Assembly (NCBI RefSeq): GCF_035917575.1
Contig: NZ_CP109090.1
Coordinates: forward strand, 8,205,446-8,269,445
DNA length: 64,000 bases
Direction of reading: 5' to 3'
Source: Streptomyces sp. NBC_01788
GTDB lineage: Bacteria > Actinomycetota > Actinomycetes > Streptomycetales > Streptomycetaceae
Part shown: piece after piece, positions 25,243 to 32,871 of the stretch
Layout: each line of letters starts with the position of its first letter
Numbering within the stretch: position 1 is the first letter of the stretch
The notes under the pieces: model-generated
The model's database searches: none
Told to the model about the DNA's origin: nothing
The model's input: only the letters and a program-made list of their open reading frames with translations
Program-made: the position numbers and the translations under genes

Positions 25243-26183
25243 ACAGCCCGCTCCTTGTGTCGGGCGGCGGCCGGTGCCGTCGCGGCGTACTTGCGTTCGC
25301 CGTCGACCAGGTCCCAGTAGACGGTGCGGGGTTCCTCGAAGACGGAGAGCGCGGTGGCCAGGCAGTGCCAGTTCCGGTTCGGCTGGGACCGGGCGAGGAA
25401 GAAGGCGTCCTCGAACAGCTGGCGGGCACGTCTGGCAAGGGCCTCGCGGGTCGGTTGTGGTCCGAACAGGTGCAGGTAGCCGCGTTGCCGCAGCCAGTGT
25501 TCGGCGTGCTCGGCGCCGGTCTCGCCGTTGAGGTGGCCGCCGTCCGTGAGGGTCTGGGAGGCGAGCCGTTCAAGGCGACGGATGCGGCGGACGTCCTCGC
25601 CGCCGGGGCACTGGTCCCCGGTGATCTTCCACTCGTGCCAGCGTGGCGGCTGGTAGCAGGCGAAGTCGACGTCGTGGAGGTGGGCGGTGACCTGCGGCGG
25701 GATGTGCCCGCGGGTCAGGTCCGCGACGTCGTAGCCGGGCCCGAGGGCTTCCAGGGTCAGCGCACCGGGGCGGCCGGGGCCGGGCCTGTCCATGCGGACC
25801 AGGACGGTGAGCCGGTTGGTGAAGCGGTTGGTGGGCTCCGCGAGGATCACCGCCCGCCCGTCGTCCAGCAGCTCGGCGGCCCGAGGCCCGATCTCCTTGA
25901 TGGGGAAGGTGTTGCCGCCGCGGTAGTACTGCTTCTTCTCCACCCCGCCGTCCGAGCGGATCATCAGCGTCTCGGCACCGGTGGCGGCGGCCAGAATCTG
26001 GGCGGCGGTGCGAACGGTGCCTGCGCTGTCGCCAGGCTGGACGAGGCAGGCGTTGAGCACAGGCAGTTTCAGCGAGTGCAGCAGGGCCATGGTCTGCCAC
26101 TTCGGCCAGCGTCGGTCCCTGGCTGCCGCTTCCAGCTCGGCAGCGGTGAGCGCATGTAACGGGCGGGGCAGGGGTATCGCCAT
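25239..26183 (-). CDS. Unassigned enzyme-like protein, possibly ATP-grasp related
   Basis: A 314-residue protein that I cannot place firmly. A central block has ETLMIRSDGGVEKKQYYRGG, a strand RAVILAEPTNRFTNRLTVLV and LEALGPGYDVADLTRG, which together resemble the lysine/glutamate nucleotide-binding layout of ATP-grasp or PEP-synthase-like domains. The C-terminus has WLRQRGYLHLFGPQPTREAL and a helical end. The stop overlaps the desulfurase start, so the two probably act in one pathway. Start ATG 26183 follows AGAGAGGGG. A ligase-type reaction consuming ATP would fit next to a sulfur donor, but this is inference. Confidence 0.5.
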   Translation of the reverse strand: MAIPLPRPLHALTAAELEAAARDRRWPKWQTMALLHSLKLPVLNACLVQPGDSAGTVRTAAQILAAATGAETLMIRSDGGVEKKQYYRGGNTFPIKEIGPRAAELLDDGRAVILAEPTNRFTNRLTVLVRMDRPGPGRPGALTLEALGPGYDVADLTRGHIPPQVTAHLHDVDFACYQPPRWHEWKITGDQCPGGEDVRRIRRLERLASQTLTDGGHLNGETGAEHAEHWLRQRGYLHLFGPQPTREALARRARQLFEDAFFLARSQPNRNWHCLATALSVFEEPRTVYWDLVDGERKYAATAPAAARHKERAV

Positions 26184-26207
26184 CGCGCCGTTCCCCTCTC
26201 TCTTGGC

Positions 26208-26837
26208 TCAGACGGCGTCCGCAGGGCGCAGGTCGGCGGACAGCTCGGCGAACGTGCGCTCGCGGTGGGCGGTGAAGGGGTGATCCCGCCAGTCGTAGAA
26301 GTCGCCGATGCCGAGCTGGACCGCGCAGACCCGGCGTACGAACTGCCGTGCGAAGCCGGCCGAAGGCCAGTAGTAGTGCTCGCCGGGCCGCGGGGAGAGG
26401 TAGAGGTAGGAGCCGTCCGCGGCCTCCGGGAGGGCCACCATGGAGGTGAGCCGTCGGCCGGGGCCGCCGGTCTTCTCGTAGGCGGCGGTGATCGCGTCCG
26501 GGTCGGGGACGGGGATCAGATGCAGGTGGCAGTGGCTGCAGCACGATGCCCCCAACTCGCAGTCGCGCGGGCCGTGTTCGGCCAGGATCACCGGCCCGTA
26601 GCGGGCCTGGATCAGTGTGCGCATCTGTTCGGTCTCCTCGGCGACCCGGGCGAGTGCAGCAGGGGTGACGTCGGCGGCGGCGTCCAGGTGCTCAAGCGGC
26701 ATGAACAGGCAGTAGCCCGGGGTGAGGGAGCCGATGGTCGGCAGCAGCACCCAGCCGCCGGTGGTCTCGGTGATGATCCGGGGCGTGTTCTCGCGTGCCG
26801 TGAACTCGGTGCAGAACTGGCAGTCCATCACGATCAC
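26208..26837 (-). CDS. HIT-family nucleotide hydrolase/transferase-like protein
   Basis: A 209-residue histidine-triad protein: CQFCTEF at the N-terminus, WVLLPTIGSLTPGYCLFMP with EHLD, and the triad-like SHCHLHLIPVPD, which reads H-x-H-x-H-like with the usual phi residues. The first part (residues 1-130) is the HIT domain; the extra C-terminal 80 residues (YLYLSPRPGEHYYWPSAGFA, FVRRVCAVQLGIGDFYDWRD) appear family-specific. HIT proteins hydrolyse or transfer nucleoside monophosphates. It overlaps the upstream gene by 4 bases and is part of the four-gene minus-strand operon. Confidence 0.8.
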   Translation of the reverse strand: MIVMDCQFCTEFTARENTPRIITETTGGWVLLPTIGSLTPGYCLFMPLEHLDAAADVTPAALARVAEETEQMRTLIQARYGPVILAEHGPRDCELGASCCSHCHLHLIPVPDPDAITAAYEKTGGPGRRLTSMVALPEAADGSYLYLSPRPGEHYYWPSAGFARQFVRRVCAVQLGIGDFYDWRDHPFTAHRERTFAELSADLRPADAV

Positions 26838-27391
26838 CTCTGACTCGGATTGGCGGGAAACTCGTCGGCGTATCGGCTCTTCAGGTCGGACTCGTGGCCG
26901 TAGAAGGGGTGGGGTGCGACGTCGTCGGAGCGGGGGCCGTACAGGGCGAAGACGAGCAGGCGCCCCAGCGGCATGCCGTGGTGCAGACGCAGGACGGCGG
27001 GGCCGGTGTTGACCAGCTCCAGCGTCAGATGCCCGTTCCAGCCGGGCAGAACGAACGGGCTGGTGACGTGGACGGCCAGGCCGACACGGGCCAGGTGGCT
27101 CAGTCCGCCGATCATGCCCATCACTCCGGGGCCGAGCCGCAGCGGCTGTTCGACCGCGCCTAGCAGCATCTCGCCCGGCCTCATCTCGTAGCTCGTCCAG
27201 TGGGTGACCGGCTCGCTGTAGAGGCCGTCGATGCTTGACTGGTCAGCCAGGTCGATGACCCGCGCGCTGGGCGCGGTGAGCGGTTGCAGTGGTGAGCCGA
27301 GCGTCAACAGCAGTCCGTCGCCGCGGAGTTGCCCAGGCCATTCCATAGCGTTCTGTGTGATCAGGCAGGTGATCGACTCGGCTGAGAGCAT
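26834..27391 (-). CDS. dCTP deaminase/dUTPase-superfamily protein
   Basis: A 185-residue protein that resembles the trimeric dUTPase/dCTP-deaminase fold: VIDLADQ near 45, EMRPGEMLLGAVEQPLRLGP, GMIGGLSHLARVGLAVHVTS and PFVLPGWNGHLTLELVNTGP, where the 'SSxxR.G' helix and 'D.G' strand of true enzymes are replaced by related residues (SHLARVG, LPGWNG). It may hydrolyse or deaminate a pyrimidine nucleotide, possibly an unusual one. First gene of the minus-strand operon, divergent from a LysR regulator, with a 16-bp palindrome between them. Confidence 0.7.
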   Translation of the reverse strand: MLSAESITCLITQNAMEWPGQLRGDGLLLTLGSPLQPLTAPSARVIDLADQSSIDGLYSEPVTHWTSYEMRPGEMLLGAVEQPLRLGPGVMGMIGGLSHLARVGLAVHVTSPFVLPGWNGHLTLELVNTGPAVLRLHHGMPLGRLLVFALYGPRSDDVAPHPFYGHESDLKSRYADEFPANPSQR

Positions 27392-27486
27392 GGCTCATCC
27401 CCCGGGGCCAGACAGTGCTGTGGTCATCGCCTTTCGAATCGAAGGCGGTTGCTGAAATGTTCCCCGGGATAGTCCGCGATATCCAT

Positions 27487-27502
27487 ATGTCCGATCGGAC
27501 AT
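27487..27502. promoter_or_regulatory. 16-bp perfect palindrome in divergent promoter region
   Basis: ATGTCCGATCGGACAT is a perfect inverted repeat located between the dCTP-deaminase-like gene (minus, start 27391) and the LysR-type gene (plus, start 27598). The surrounding 27470-27520 is AT-rich for this genome and probably holds one or both promoters. It is a natural binding site for the adjacent LysR-type regulator, although the symmetric core is longer than the T-N11-A norm of that family. Confidence 0.6.
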
Positions 27503-27597
27503 TTAAAGGTTTTCTCGGGGTGAAATGCGGAGAAGTTCAGTTCCGCTGGCCGTGCGGACAGTGCAAGCTGGGCGAGTCCGCGTCAGGAGGGGGCGTC

Positions 27598-28668
27598 ATG
27601 GTGCCGTCGTTGCCGTCCGGGCCGTTGAGGCTGCCGGGTCCGGAGGGGTTCCGCGCCGACCTCATCTCGTGTTCCCCGGACCTTCTGGATCTGACCTGGG
27701 ACCAATTGCGGACGCTGATCATCGTGAGGGAGACGGGGACTGCGCTGGCCGCGGCGAAGATGCTGGGACGCGAGCAGTCCAGCGTGCAGAAGCAGCTCGA
27801 CATCCTCAACCGCAACTTCCAGTCCCTGACCGGCGAGTTACTGGTGGTCAAGCAAGGCCGGGGCCGGGACTTCCTGTTCACCCCAACCGGACTGGAGGTC
27901 GTCGAGCGGGCGCGGGCGACCTTCGCCGACTGGCTGCAGGGCATAGCTGATTCCCGGCGCCGGCTTGGCTCGATGCTGACGGTGGGGACGACCGAGTTCA
28001 CCCTCGGCTTCCTGGGGCGGGTATGGGAGCGAGTCGCCCCGACGCTGCTGGAGCGGGAGGTCGAGCTGAAAGTCGTACATGTGCGGACCCGCGATTTTTG
28101 GGCACGCCTGGACTCCAACCAGGTCGACCTGCTGTGCGGCGGCCTCGCGGCCGACGCCGCCGTCGAGCAAGTCGCCCCTGAATACGACTTCCTGGAGTGG
28201 CATCGTGAGGGCCTGGCCCTCCTGACAAACCTGCCGGTCCGCGAGCTCGCGGCCAAGACCGTCGGTGTCGACCGGCTGCGGAGTCTACCGCTGGTGATCC
28301 CCTCACGCGGCGTGATCACCGACTTTGTCGAGCGCTGGTACGGGCCCGACTTCCGCTCACAGCTGCAGATCGCCGCCGAGATCGATGACATCTATTACGG
28401 ACTCGCCCTGCTGCGCTCCCGCATGACCTATGGGTGCATGCTGTGTGCCCGCTCGATTGGGCAGGCCGCCATCGACGGGCGACTGCCCACCAGCGAGAGC
28501 TTCCGGCTCATCGACTTCGCCGACGACTTCACCCCCATGCTCCAGCTGGTCTCCGGCGTCTTCGCCCGGAAAGGGGAACGCGAGACGTACGACGCCTCTC
28601 ACCCCCTGAACATCCTGTGGGACGCCTTCCGTGACGAGGCTGCCTCCGGCAGGCCCCTGCCCCTGTAA
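27598..28668 (+). CDS. LysR-type transcriptional regulator
   Basis: A 356-residue LysR-like protein. The winged helix is LTWDQLRTLIIVRETGTALA with AAKMLGREQSSVQKQLDILN, then a linker helix and an effector domain (SMLTVGTTEFTLGFLGRVWE, VDLLCGGLAADAAVEQVAPE, LPLVIPSRGVITDF). ATG 27598 is preceded by AGGAGG at a spacing of 8 bases. Divergent from the four-gene operon and 21 bases upstream of the endonuclease-methyltransferase gene, it probably controls both. The ligand is unknown. Confidence 0.8.
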   Translation: MVPSLPSGPLRLPGPEGFRADLISCSPDLLDLTWDQLRTLIIVRETGTALAAAKMLGREQSSVQKQLDILNRNFQSLTGELLVVKQGRGRDFLFTPTGLEVVERARATFADWLQGIADSRRRLGSMLTVGTTEFTLGFLGRVWERVAPTLLEREVELKVVHVRTRDFWARLDSNQVDLLCGGLAADAAVEQVAPEYDFLEWHREGLALLTNLPVRELAAKTVGVDRLRSLPLVIPSRGVITDFVERWYGPDFRSQLQIAAEIDDIYYGLALLRSRMTYGCMLCARSIGQAAIDGRLPTSESFRLIDFADDFTPMLQLVSGVFARKGERETYDASHPLNILWDAFRDEAASGRPLPL

Positions 28669-28689
28669 TCCCCGCTCTGGAGGACCTTC

Positions 28690-30030
28690 GTGCTGCTGGC
28701 CTCGGTCAACCTCAACAAGCGTCTCGGCGCCACCGGCGCCCGCTCCAACCTTGCCACCTGGCTGCGCGAGCACGGCGTGAAGATCGTGCTCGCGCAGGAA
28801 CCGTACAAGCCTGCCGACCGGACGCCGCCAGCCCTGGCGGGCTTCGCGTTCGCCGGCGGGGACGGGCACCTGGCCGCCTGGGTCCACGAGAACCTTGCCC
28901 CGCCAGCCGTGTCCTCGCCTGCTCCGTGGGTGCAGCGGGTCGAGCTGGAGTGGCTCGTCGTCCTTCAGGTGCACCTCGACTCCTACGGCAGTGCCTCCCG
29001 GGCCGCCCAACTGACCCAACTCACCATGATGGCGACTGCCGAGAGGGGACGCCCACTGCTCGTCTGCGGGGACTTCAACCTTGCGCCCCGTCCCGCGGAC
29101 GGCCTGTTCGGCGAGGAGACTAGTGACTTCACCACCCAGGCCGAACGCACGGCTCTACGGCAGCTGATGCGGGTCGCGGGCCTGGTCGACACCACCGCCG
29201 AGGAGGTGCCAGCCTTCACCTTTGAACGGGTCTTCAACGGCAGGCCCAGCCGCTTCCGCTGCGATCTCGCCCTGCTCAGCGACCATCTGACGGCGACGAC
29301 CACCATCACCGTGGACGACTCGGTGCGAAGTGGTCCAGCGTCCTTCACCGACCACTCCGCGCTGTTGATCGACCTGCCTCTGACCCTGCAGGCAGCCGAG
29401 CCGGACGACGTGCTCTTCGCGCTGAGCGAGCTGACCGGCGACCACCCGGCTGACACCTCAACAAGGCGGGAGTACCAGCCCCATAAGACCGCTATGAGCC
29501 GCCAGGCGCCCTCACCGGCCTCCCGGGCGGTGACCAAGCACCTGACCGGCCCGCTCGGCATCCGGAGCATCCTGGACCACGGATGCGGCCGCGGCGCCGA
29601 CGTCGCCCACTACCGCTCGACGGGCCTGGACGCGGAAGGCTTCGACCCCCACGACGACTTCGGCTGGCCCCGGCCCCAGCGGAGTGAGTTCGACCTGGTC
29701 ACTTCGATGTTCGTCCTCAACGTGCTGCCCGACCCCTGGCAGCGGATCCAGGCTCTCAAGGACGCGGCGTCCTTCGCCCGCCCCGGCGGGTATGTCGTGG
29801 CAGTCACCCGCTCGCCCGAGGAAATCACCAAGGCCGCTGCGGACGGCGGCTGGAGCATCCACCACGACGGATTCTGGTCCAGCCAGTCCAAGGGGACCTT
29901 CCAGCGCGGCATCGCCGGCGGCGAGATCACCGCCCTCGCCCGCCAGGCCGGCCTCCAGCCAGCTGAGGGCGCCCCGGTGCTGCCGTTGCCCGGGGTCTGC
30001 TACGCCGTCCTGACCAAGCCGACGACGTAA
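28690..30030 (+). CDS. Endonuclease/exonuclease/phosphatase domain fused to a SAM methyltransferase
   Basis: A 446-residue fusion. Residues 1-230 are an EEP (DNase I-like) domain: SVNLNKR at the start, VLAQEPY, LLVCGDFNLAPRP, RCDLALLSDHL and the final DHSALLIDL, with the catalytic Asn, Glu, Asp and DH pair present. Residues about 258-446 are a class I methyltransferase beginning with YQPHKTAMSRQAPSPASRAV and SILDHGCGRGADVAHYRSTG. That 'HKTAxxR' plus 'D.GCGRG.DV' combination resembles methyltransferases annotated as phosphorothioation-associated. GTG start follows GGAGGACCTTC. Cleavage or dephosphorylation plus methylation in one chain, beside a cysteine desulfurase operon, suggests nucleic-acid or nucleotide modification. 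Confidence 0.7.
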   Translation: MLLASVNLNKRLGATGARSNLATWLREHGVKIVLAQEPYKPADRTPPALAGFAFAGGDGHLAAWVHENLAPPAVSSPAPWVQRVELEWLVVLQVHLDSYGSASRAAQLTQLTMMATAERGRPLLVCGDFNLAPRPADGLFGEETSDFTTQAERTALRQLMRVAGLVDTTAEEVPAFTFERVFNGRPSRFRCDLALLSDHLTATTTITVDDSVRSGPASFTDHSALLIDLPLTLQAAEPDDVLFALSELTGDHPADTSTRREYQPHKTAMSRQAPSPASRAVTKHLTGPLGIRSILDHGCGRGADVAHYRSTGLDAEGFDPHDDFGWPRPQRSEFDLVTSMFVLNVLPDPWQRIQALKDAASFARPGGYVVAVTRSPEEITKAAADGGWSIHHDGFWSSQSKGTFQRGIAGGEITALARQAGLQPAEGAPVLPLPGVCYAVLTKPTT

Positions 30031-30129
30031 GGCGTACCAGCGAACATCCTCGGCTGCCTGCAACCTGGTGCACGAAGTCGCGTACCAACGAACGCATGCA
30101 GTCGCATACGACATTGCGTACCAAACGAC
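30031..30129. repeat. Three short GCGTACCA(A)CGAAC repeats
   Basis: The spacer between two convergent genes contains GCGTACCAGCGAAC (30032-30045), GCGTACCAACGAAC (30080-30093) and the variant GCGTACCAAACGAC (30116-30129). The spacing is 48 and 36 bp. I see no hairpin. They could be protein-binding sites or a relic of tandem duplication. Confidence 0.4.
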
Positions 30130-30148
30130 GGCCGAATGAGCCGCGCGG

Positions 30149-30496
30149 TTAGCGGTTGCCGGTCCAGACGATCCGATCCGCGAAGCCTCCGCGCTCACTC
30201 GCCTTGATCTCGCGGATCTTCTCCAGCTGCCCCGCGTCGACCCCCAGGACCGCGGCGAGCGCGTGCAGGACCTCCAGTACGTCCGCAAGCTCCTCCGGCG
30301 CCTCGGTGTCGTCAGCCGCCAGGAACTCGGCGACCTCCTCGCCGAGCTTGTCCCGTAGACGGTTGCGGTACTCCTCTGGACCCGCGACGTAGGTGACCGG
30401 CTCGGCTCCCTTCTCGCGGATGATCTGCGGAATCCGGTCCCGCACCAACTTGCCGTACCCGCCTTTGCGGTTCACCGGTTGTTCTCCCGCAGCCAT
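30149..30496 (-). CDS. MazG-like / phosphoribosyl-ATP pyrophosphohydrolase-like protein
   Basis: A 115-residue all-helical NTP pyrophosphohydrolase-like protein: YGKLVRDRIPQIIREKGAEP at the start, a helix KLGEEVAEFLAADD carrying the E-x-x-E type metal ligands, and EELADVLEVLHALAAVLGVD carrying the ExxD second set. Such enzymes remove non-canonical or excess NTPs. ATG 30496 is chosen because family similarity begins there. It is convergent to the EEP-methyltransferase gene and may clean the nucleotide pool for that pathway, or be an independent phage-defence-like gene. Confidence 0.8.
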   Translation of the reverse strand: MAAGEQPVNRKGGYGKLVRDRIPQIIREKGAEPVTYVAGPEEYRNRLRDKLGEEVAEFLAADDTEAPEELADVLEVLHALAAVLGVDAGQLEKIREIKASERGGFADRIVWTGNR

Positions 30497-30675
30497 CACC
30501 GTGAGGCGGGCCCCGATGGCCGCCCCTTCATGCCGAGGCAGCCTAGGCAAATCGCCTCACTACTCGCCATGTAAACCGCCATTCCCACCCGTTCGGCTCC
30601 AGGATGGCTCAGAACCAGCGCCAGCCGCGCGGAAGTGGGCGCCGAGCCGTCTGAAGGGTCCGTAGACGGCGCAGA

Positions 30676-32736
30676 TCATGCAGAGGCAGCTGGTGGTTGC
30701 TGTGTGCTGTTGGTTTCTTGGCCGTTCGTGTTGCTCTCGGGCGAGTCTGCGGAATGGTGCTTTTGGAGGGCACCGTGGACGTCACCGATGAGGTTGATGG
30801 TGGTGACGCGGGGGCGTGAGCCGAGGCCGTTGAGCGCGATGACGGAGGCGGTTCCCCAGACGAGGGCGGTCAGGCCGGCTGCTGTGGGGCGTGTGGTGGC
30901 GGGTGTGCCGGTCCAGGTCATCCAGATGGTTGCTGCTCCCCACAGCGCCCAGGTCAAGCGGGCTGCGAAAGCACGGGTAGCGGCGGAGAGCAGGCCGATA
31001 GCGATTCCGCCTGTCAGCCACAACGTGTGGACTTCTGACGCGGTGAGCGGCAGTCCGCCGGTGTGGGTGGCGAAGAAGCGGGTGACGGGCTGGTTGATGG
31101 TGGCCCACACCGCGCCCGCATGCTTGGCCAGGGGGCTGAAGAACCGTTCGAGAACCACACTGAGGGGAGCGAGTGCGAGGAACACCAACGGCGTCAGGCA
31201 GATCAGCAGCCACCAGGGCGTGTGGGGACTCCAGGGTCGGCGCAGGAAAGCCTTGATTTCATCGGCGCGGGTGTCGATCCACCGGCCGTCCAGGATCTGC
31301 AGCCACCGCTGCCGCACTGGGAGCCGCCGCTGGCCGGGGGGCGGCTGCGTGGCGGGGATGGCCGGGGCTTTGAGGTCGGCGAGTACGTCGGCGAGTGCCG
31401 CGCGCAGCGTCTGGGCAAGACTGCGGTCGTAGCCGCACACCGTGACCAGCGCCATGACCGCGGCACCGGGAAGGGTGAGGCAGAGCCACCACAGGTGATC
31501 GTTGCGGGCGAGGGACGTGGTGTAGCCGGCCCCGGCGGCCGCGAGTATCGCTGTCAGACCGCGCATCAGCCGGGGAGCGAGATCACCGAGCAGGACCGGG
31601 AGCTGTCGCGGGAGCGGCTCCCGGCGGAAGGCGGAGCGTATCCAGGGCCAGGCCACGGCGATCCAGTGCCATGGGTCGATGGCCAGAACAACGCCGAGCA
31701 TCAGCACCGGAGCGGTCAGAAGGTGCCAGGCGGCAGGGGTGGCGACCTGGACGGCTGCGCTGCTCATGGCCAGCACGCAGCCCAGGGCCCGCCCCAGCAC
31801 GAGCGTGGAGGCCTGCCAGCGCTCGCTGCGCCGTACCACCTGGCTGGTGGCGGCAGTTGAAGCGGCCACTCCCAGGAAGTCGGCTGCTTCTGCACGCAGG
31901 ACGCGTCCCTCGTCCAGCAGGCGCCGGGCGGTGCGTAGTGCTTCTGCCGGGTCGGCGAGCAGTGCCTGAGTATCCAGGTCCGGCCTCGCCTCCGGGTCCG
32001 AAGATGCAGAGGAGGGGGCAGTGTCGGGATCGAGCAGCCGCAGCAGGGCAAGTTCTTCTTCGAGCTCCAGACAGCGGCGGCGGGCGGTCGCGGCCAGCGC
32101 TTCTGCCTGATCACGCGCCTGACGGGCCTCCACGAGATCCTTCTGCGTCTGCTCCAAATGATGCAGTACCTCGGCGAGTTGCTGCTGGGCCTGCTCGCTG
32201 TCGCCTTCATCCGATGCGGTAGCCAGCTGCTGCAGGCGGGCGTCGAGGCTGGTGTTGAGCGCGGTCAGCATCACCACCAGTTCCTGAGCGGTCGCCAACT
32301 CTCTGGCCAGCCGGCGGCTTTGCTGGTCGACCTCGGATAACCGGGAGTGACCGTCGTGCAGGTAGCGGGCCACCACAGGGGGAGTGCCGGCTGGTTGCTG
32401 GCGCACGGCTACCTGGGCGGAGGGCGGATTGGCAGCGCGTTCCCACAGGCGGACCGCTTCCGCCTTCTTCTGTTCCACCTCGTGCGGCAACGCGGTCGCC
32501 TCCACCAGCTGCACCACGACCCGGCGGGATGGGACAGCGCCGCTGTAGTGGTTGCCGATACTGGAACGCGACCAGTTCAGCTCCGCCGCGAGATCGTTGT
32601 AGGTCTTGCCGGACCGCTCCCACAACTCGCGCAGAAACACCGTCAGCCGCCGTGCTTCAGGCGTCTCCGCCCGGATCGGTGCCGGCTTACGCCCCCGCTT
32701 CTTGCCGTCGGCCATCCACGCCCCCACCTGCACCAT
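30676..32736 (-). CDS. HTH-coiled coil-multi-membrane-spanning protein
   Basis: About 686 residues from ATG 32736, or 679 from ATG 32715; the true start is unsure. The N-terminal part is a basic segment (GKKRGRKPAPIRAETPEARR), then an XRE-like helix-turn-helix (WERSGKTYNDLAAELNWSRS). A long coiled coil follows (about 130-250, rich in Glu/Gln/Ala). The C-terminal half has at least eight hydrophobic segments (for example VATPAAWHLLTAPVLMLGVV, LWWLCLTLPGAAVMALVTVC, WWLLICLTPLVFLALAPLSV). A DNA-binding head on a polytopic membrane protein is a recurring Streptomyces type, perhaps tethering DNA or sensing envelope state. A strong inverted repeat lies directly upstream. Confidence 0.65.
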   Translation of the reverse strand: MVQVGAWMADGKKRGRKPAPIRAETPEARRLTVFLRELWERSGKTYNDLAAELNWSRSSIGNHYSGAVPSRRVVVQLVEATALPHEVEQKKAEAVRLWERAANPPSAQVAVRQQPAGTPPVVARYLHDGHSRLSEVDQQSRRLARELATAQELVVMLTALNTSLDARLQQLATASDEGDSEQAQQQLAEVLHHLEQTQKDLVEARQARDQAEALAATARRRCLELEEELALLRLLDPDTAPSSASSDPEARPDLDTQALLADPAEALRTARRLLDEGRVLRAEAADFLGVAASTAATSQVVRRSERWQASTLVLGRALGCVLAMSSAAVQVATPAAWHLLTAPVLMLGVVLAIDPWHWIAVAWPWIRSAFRREPLPRQLPVLLGDLAPRLMRGLTAILAAAGAGYTTSLARNDHLWWLCLTLPGAAVMALVTVCGYDRSLAQTLRAALADVLADLKAPAIPATQPPPGQRRLPVRQRWLQILDGRWIDTRADEIKAFLRRPWSPHTPWWLLICLTPLVFLALAPLSVVLERFFSPLAKHAGAVWATINQPVTRFFATHTGGLPLTASEVHTLWLTGGIAIGLLSAATRAFAARLTWALWGAATIWMTWTGTPATTRPTAAGLTALVWGTASVIALNGLGSRPRVTTINLIGDVHGALQKHHSADSPESNTNGQETNSTQQPPAASA

Positions 32737-32745
32737 GACGTTGTC

Positions 32746-32769
32746 CTGGACATTGCCAACAATGTCCAG
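32746..32769. promoter_or_regulatory. Inverted repeat with 10-bp perfect arms upstream of HTH-membrane gene
   Basis: CTGGACATTG and CAATGTCCAG are exact complements separated by CCAA. The site starts 9 bases upstream of the ATG at 32736 and 30 bases upstream of ATG 32715. Because it would overlap the ribosome site of the longer form, it favours the shorter start if it is an operator. There is no T-run, so it is not a classic terminator. The adjacent protein with its own helix-turn-helix is the likely binder. Confidence 0.55.
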
Positions 32770-32871
32770 AGCCGACCTGCACGAACCCTCAGCGGCCCGT
32801 GTGGACAATTCCCCACCGCCGCAACCTCAAGACGAACCGCTCTTCCCCGGACCTCGTCTTGGAGCCCGCCC

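Noticed and set aside
24076..25320. Plus-strand 414-codon frame opposite the cysteine desulfurase
   Set aside because: Gly/Val/Asp-rich antisense shadow of a certain enzyme gene.
24079..30496. A dnd phosphorothioation operon
   Set aside because: Only a DndA-like desulfurase and a related methyltransferase domain are present; dndB, dndC, dndD and dndE are not seen.
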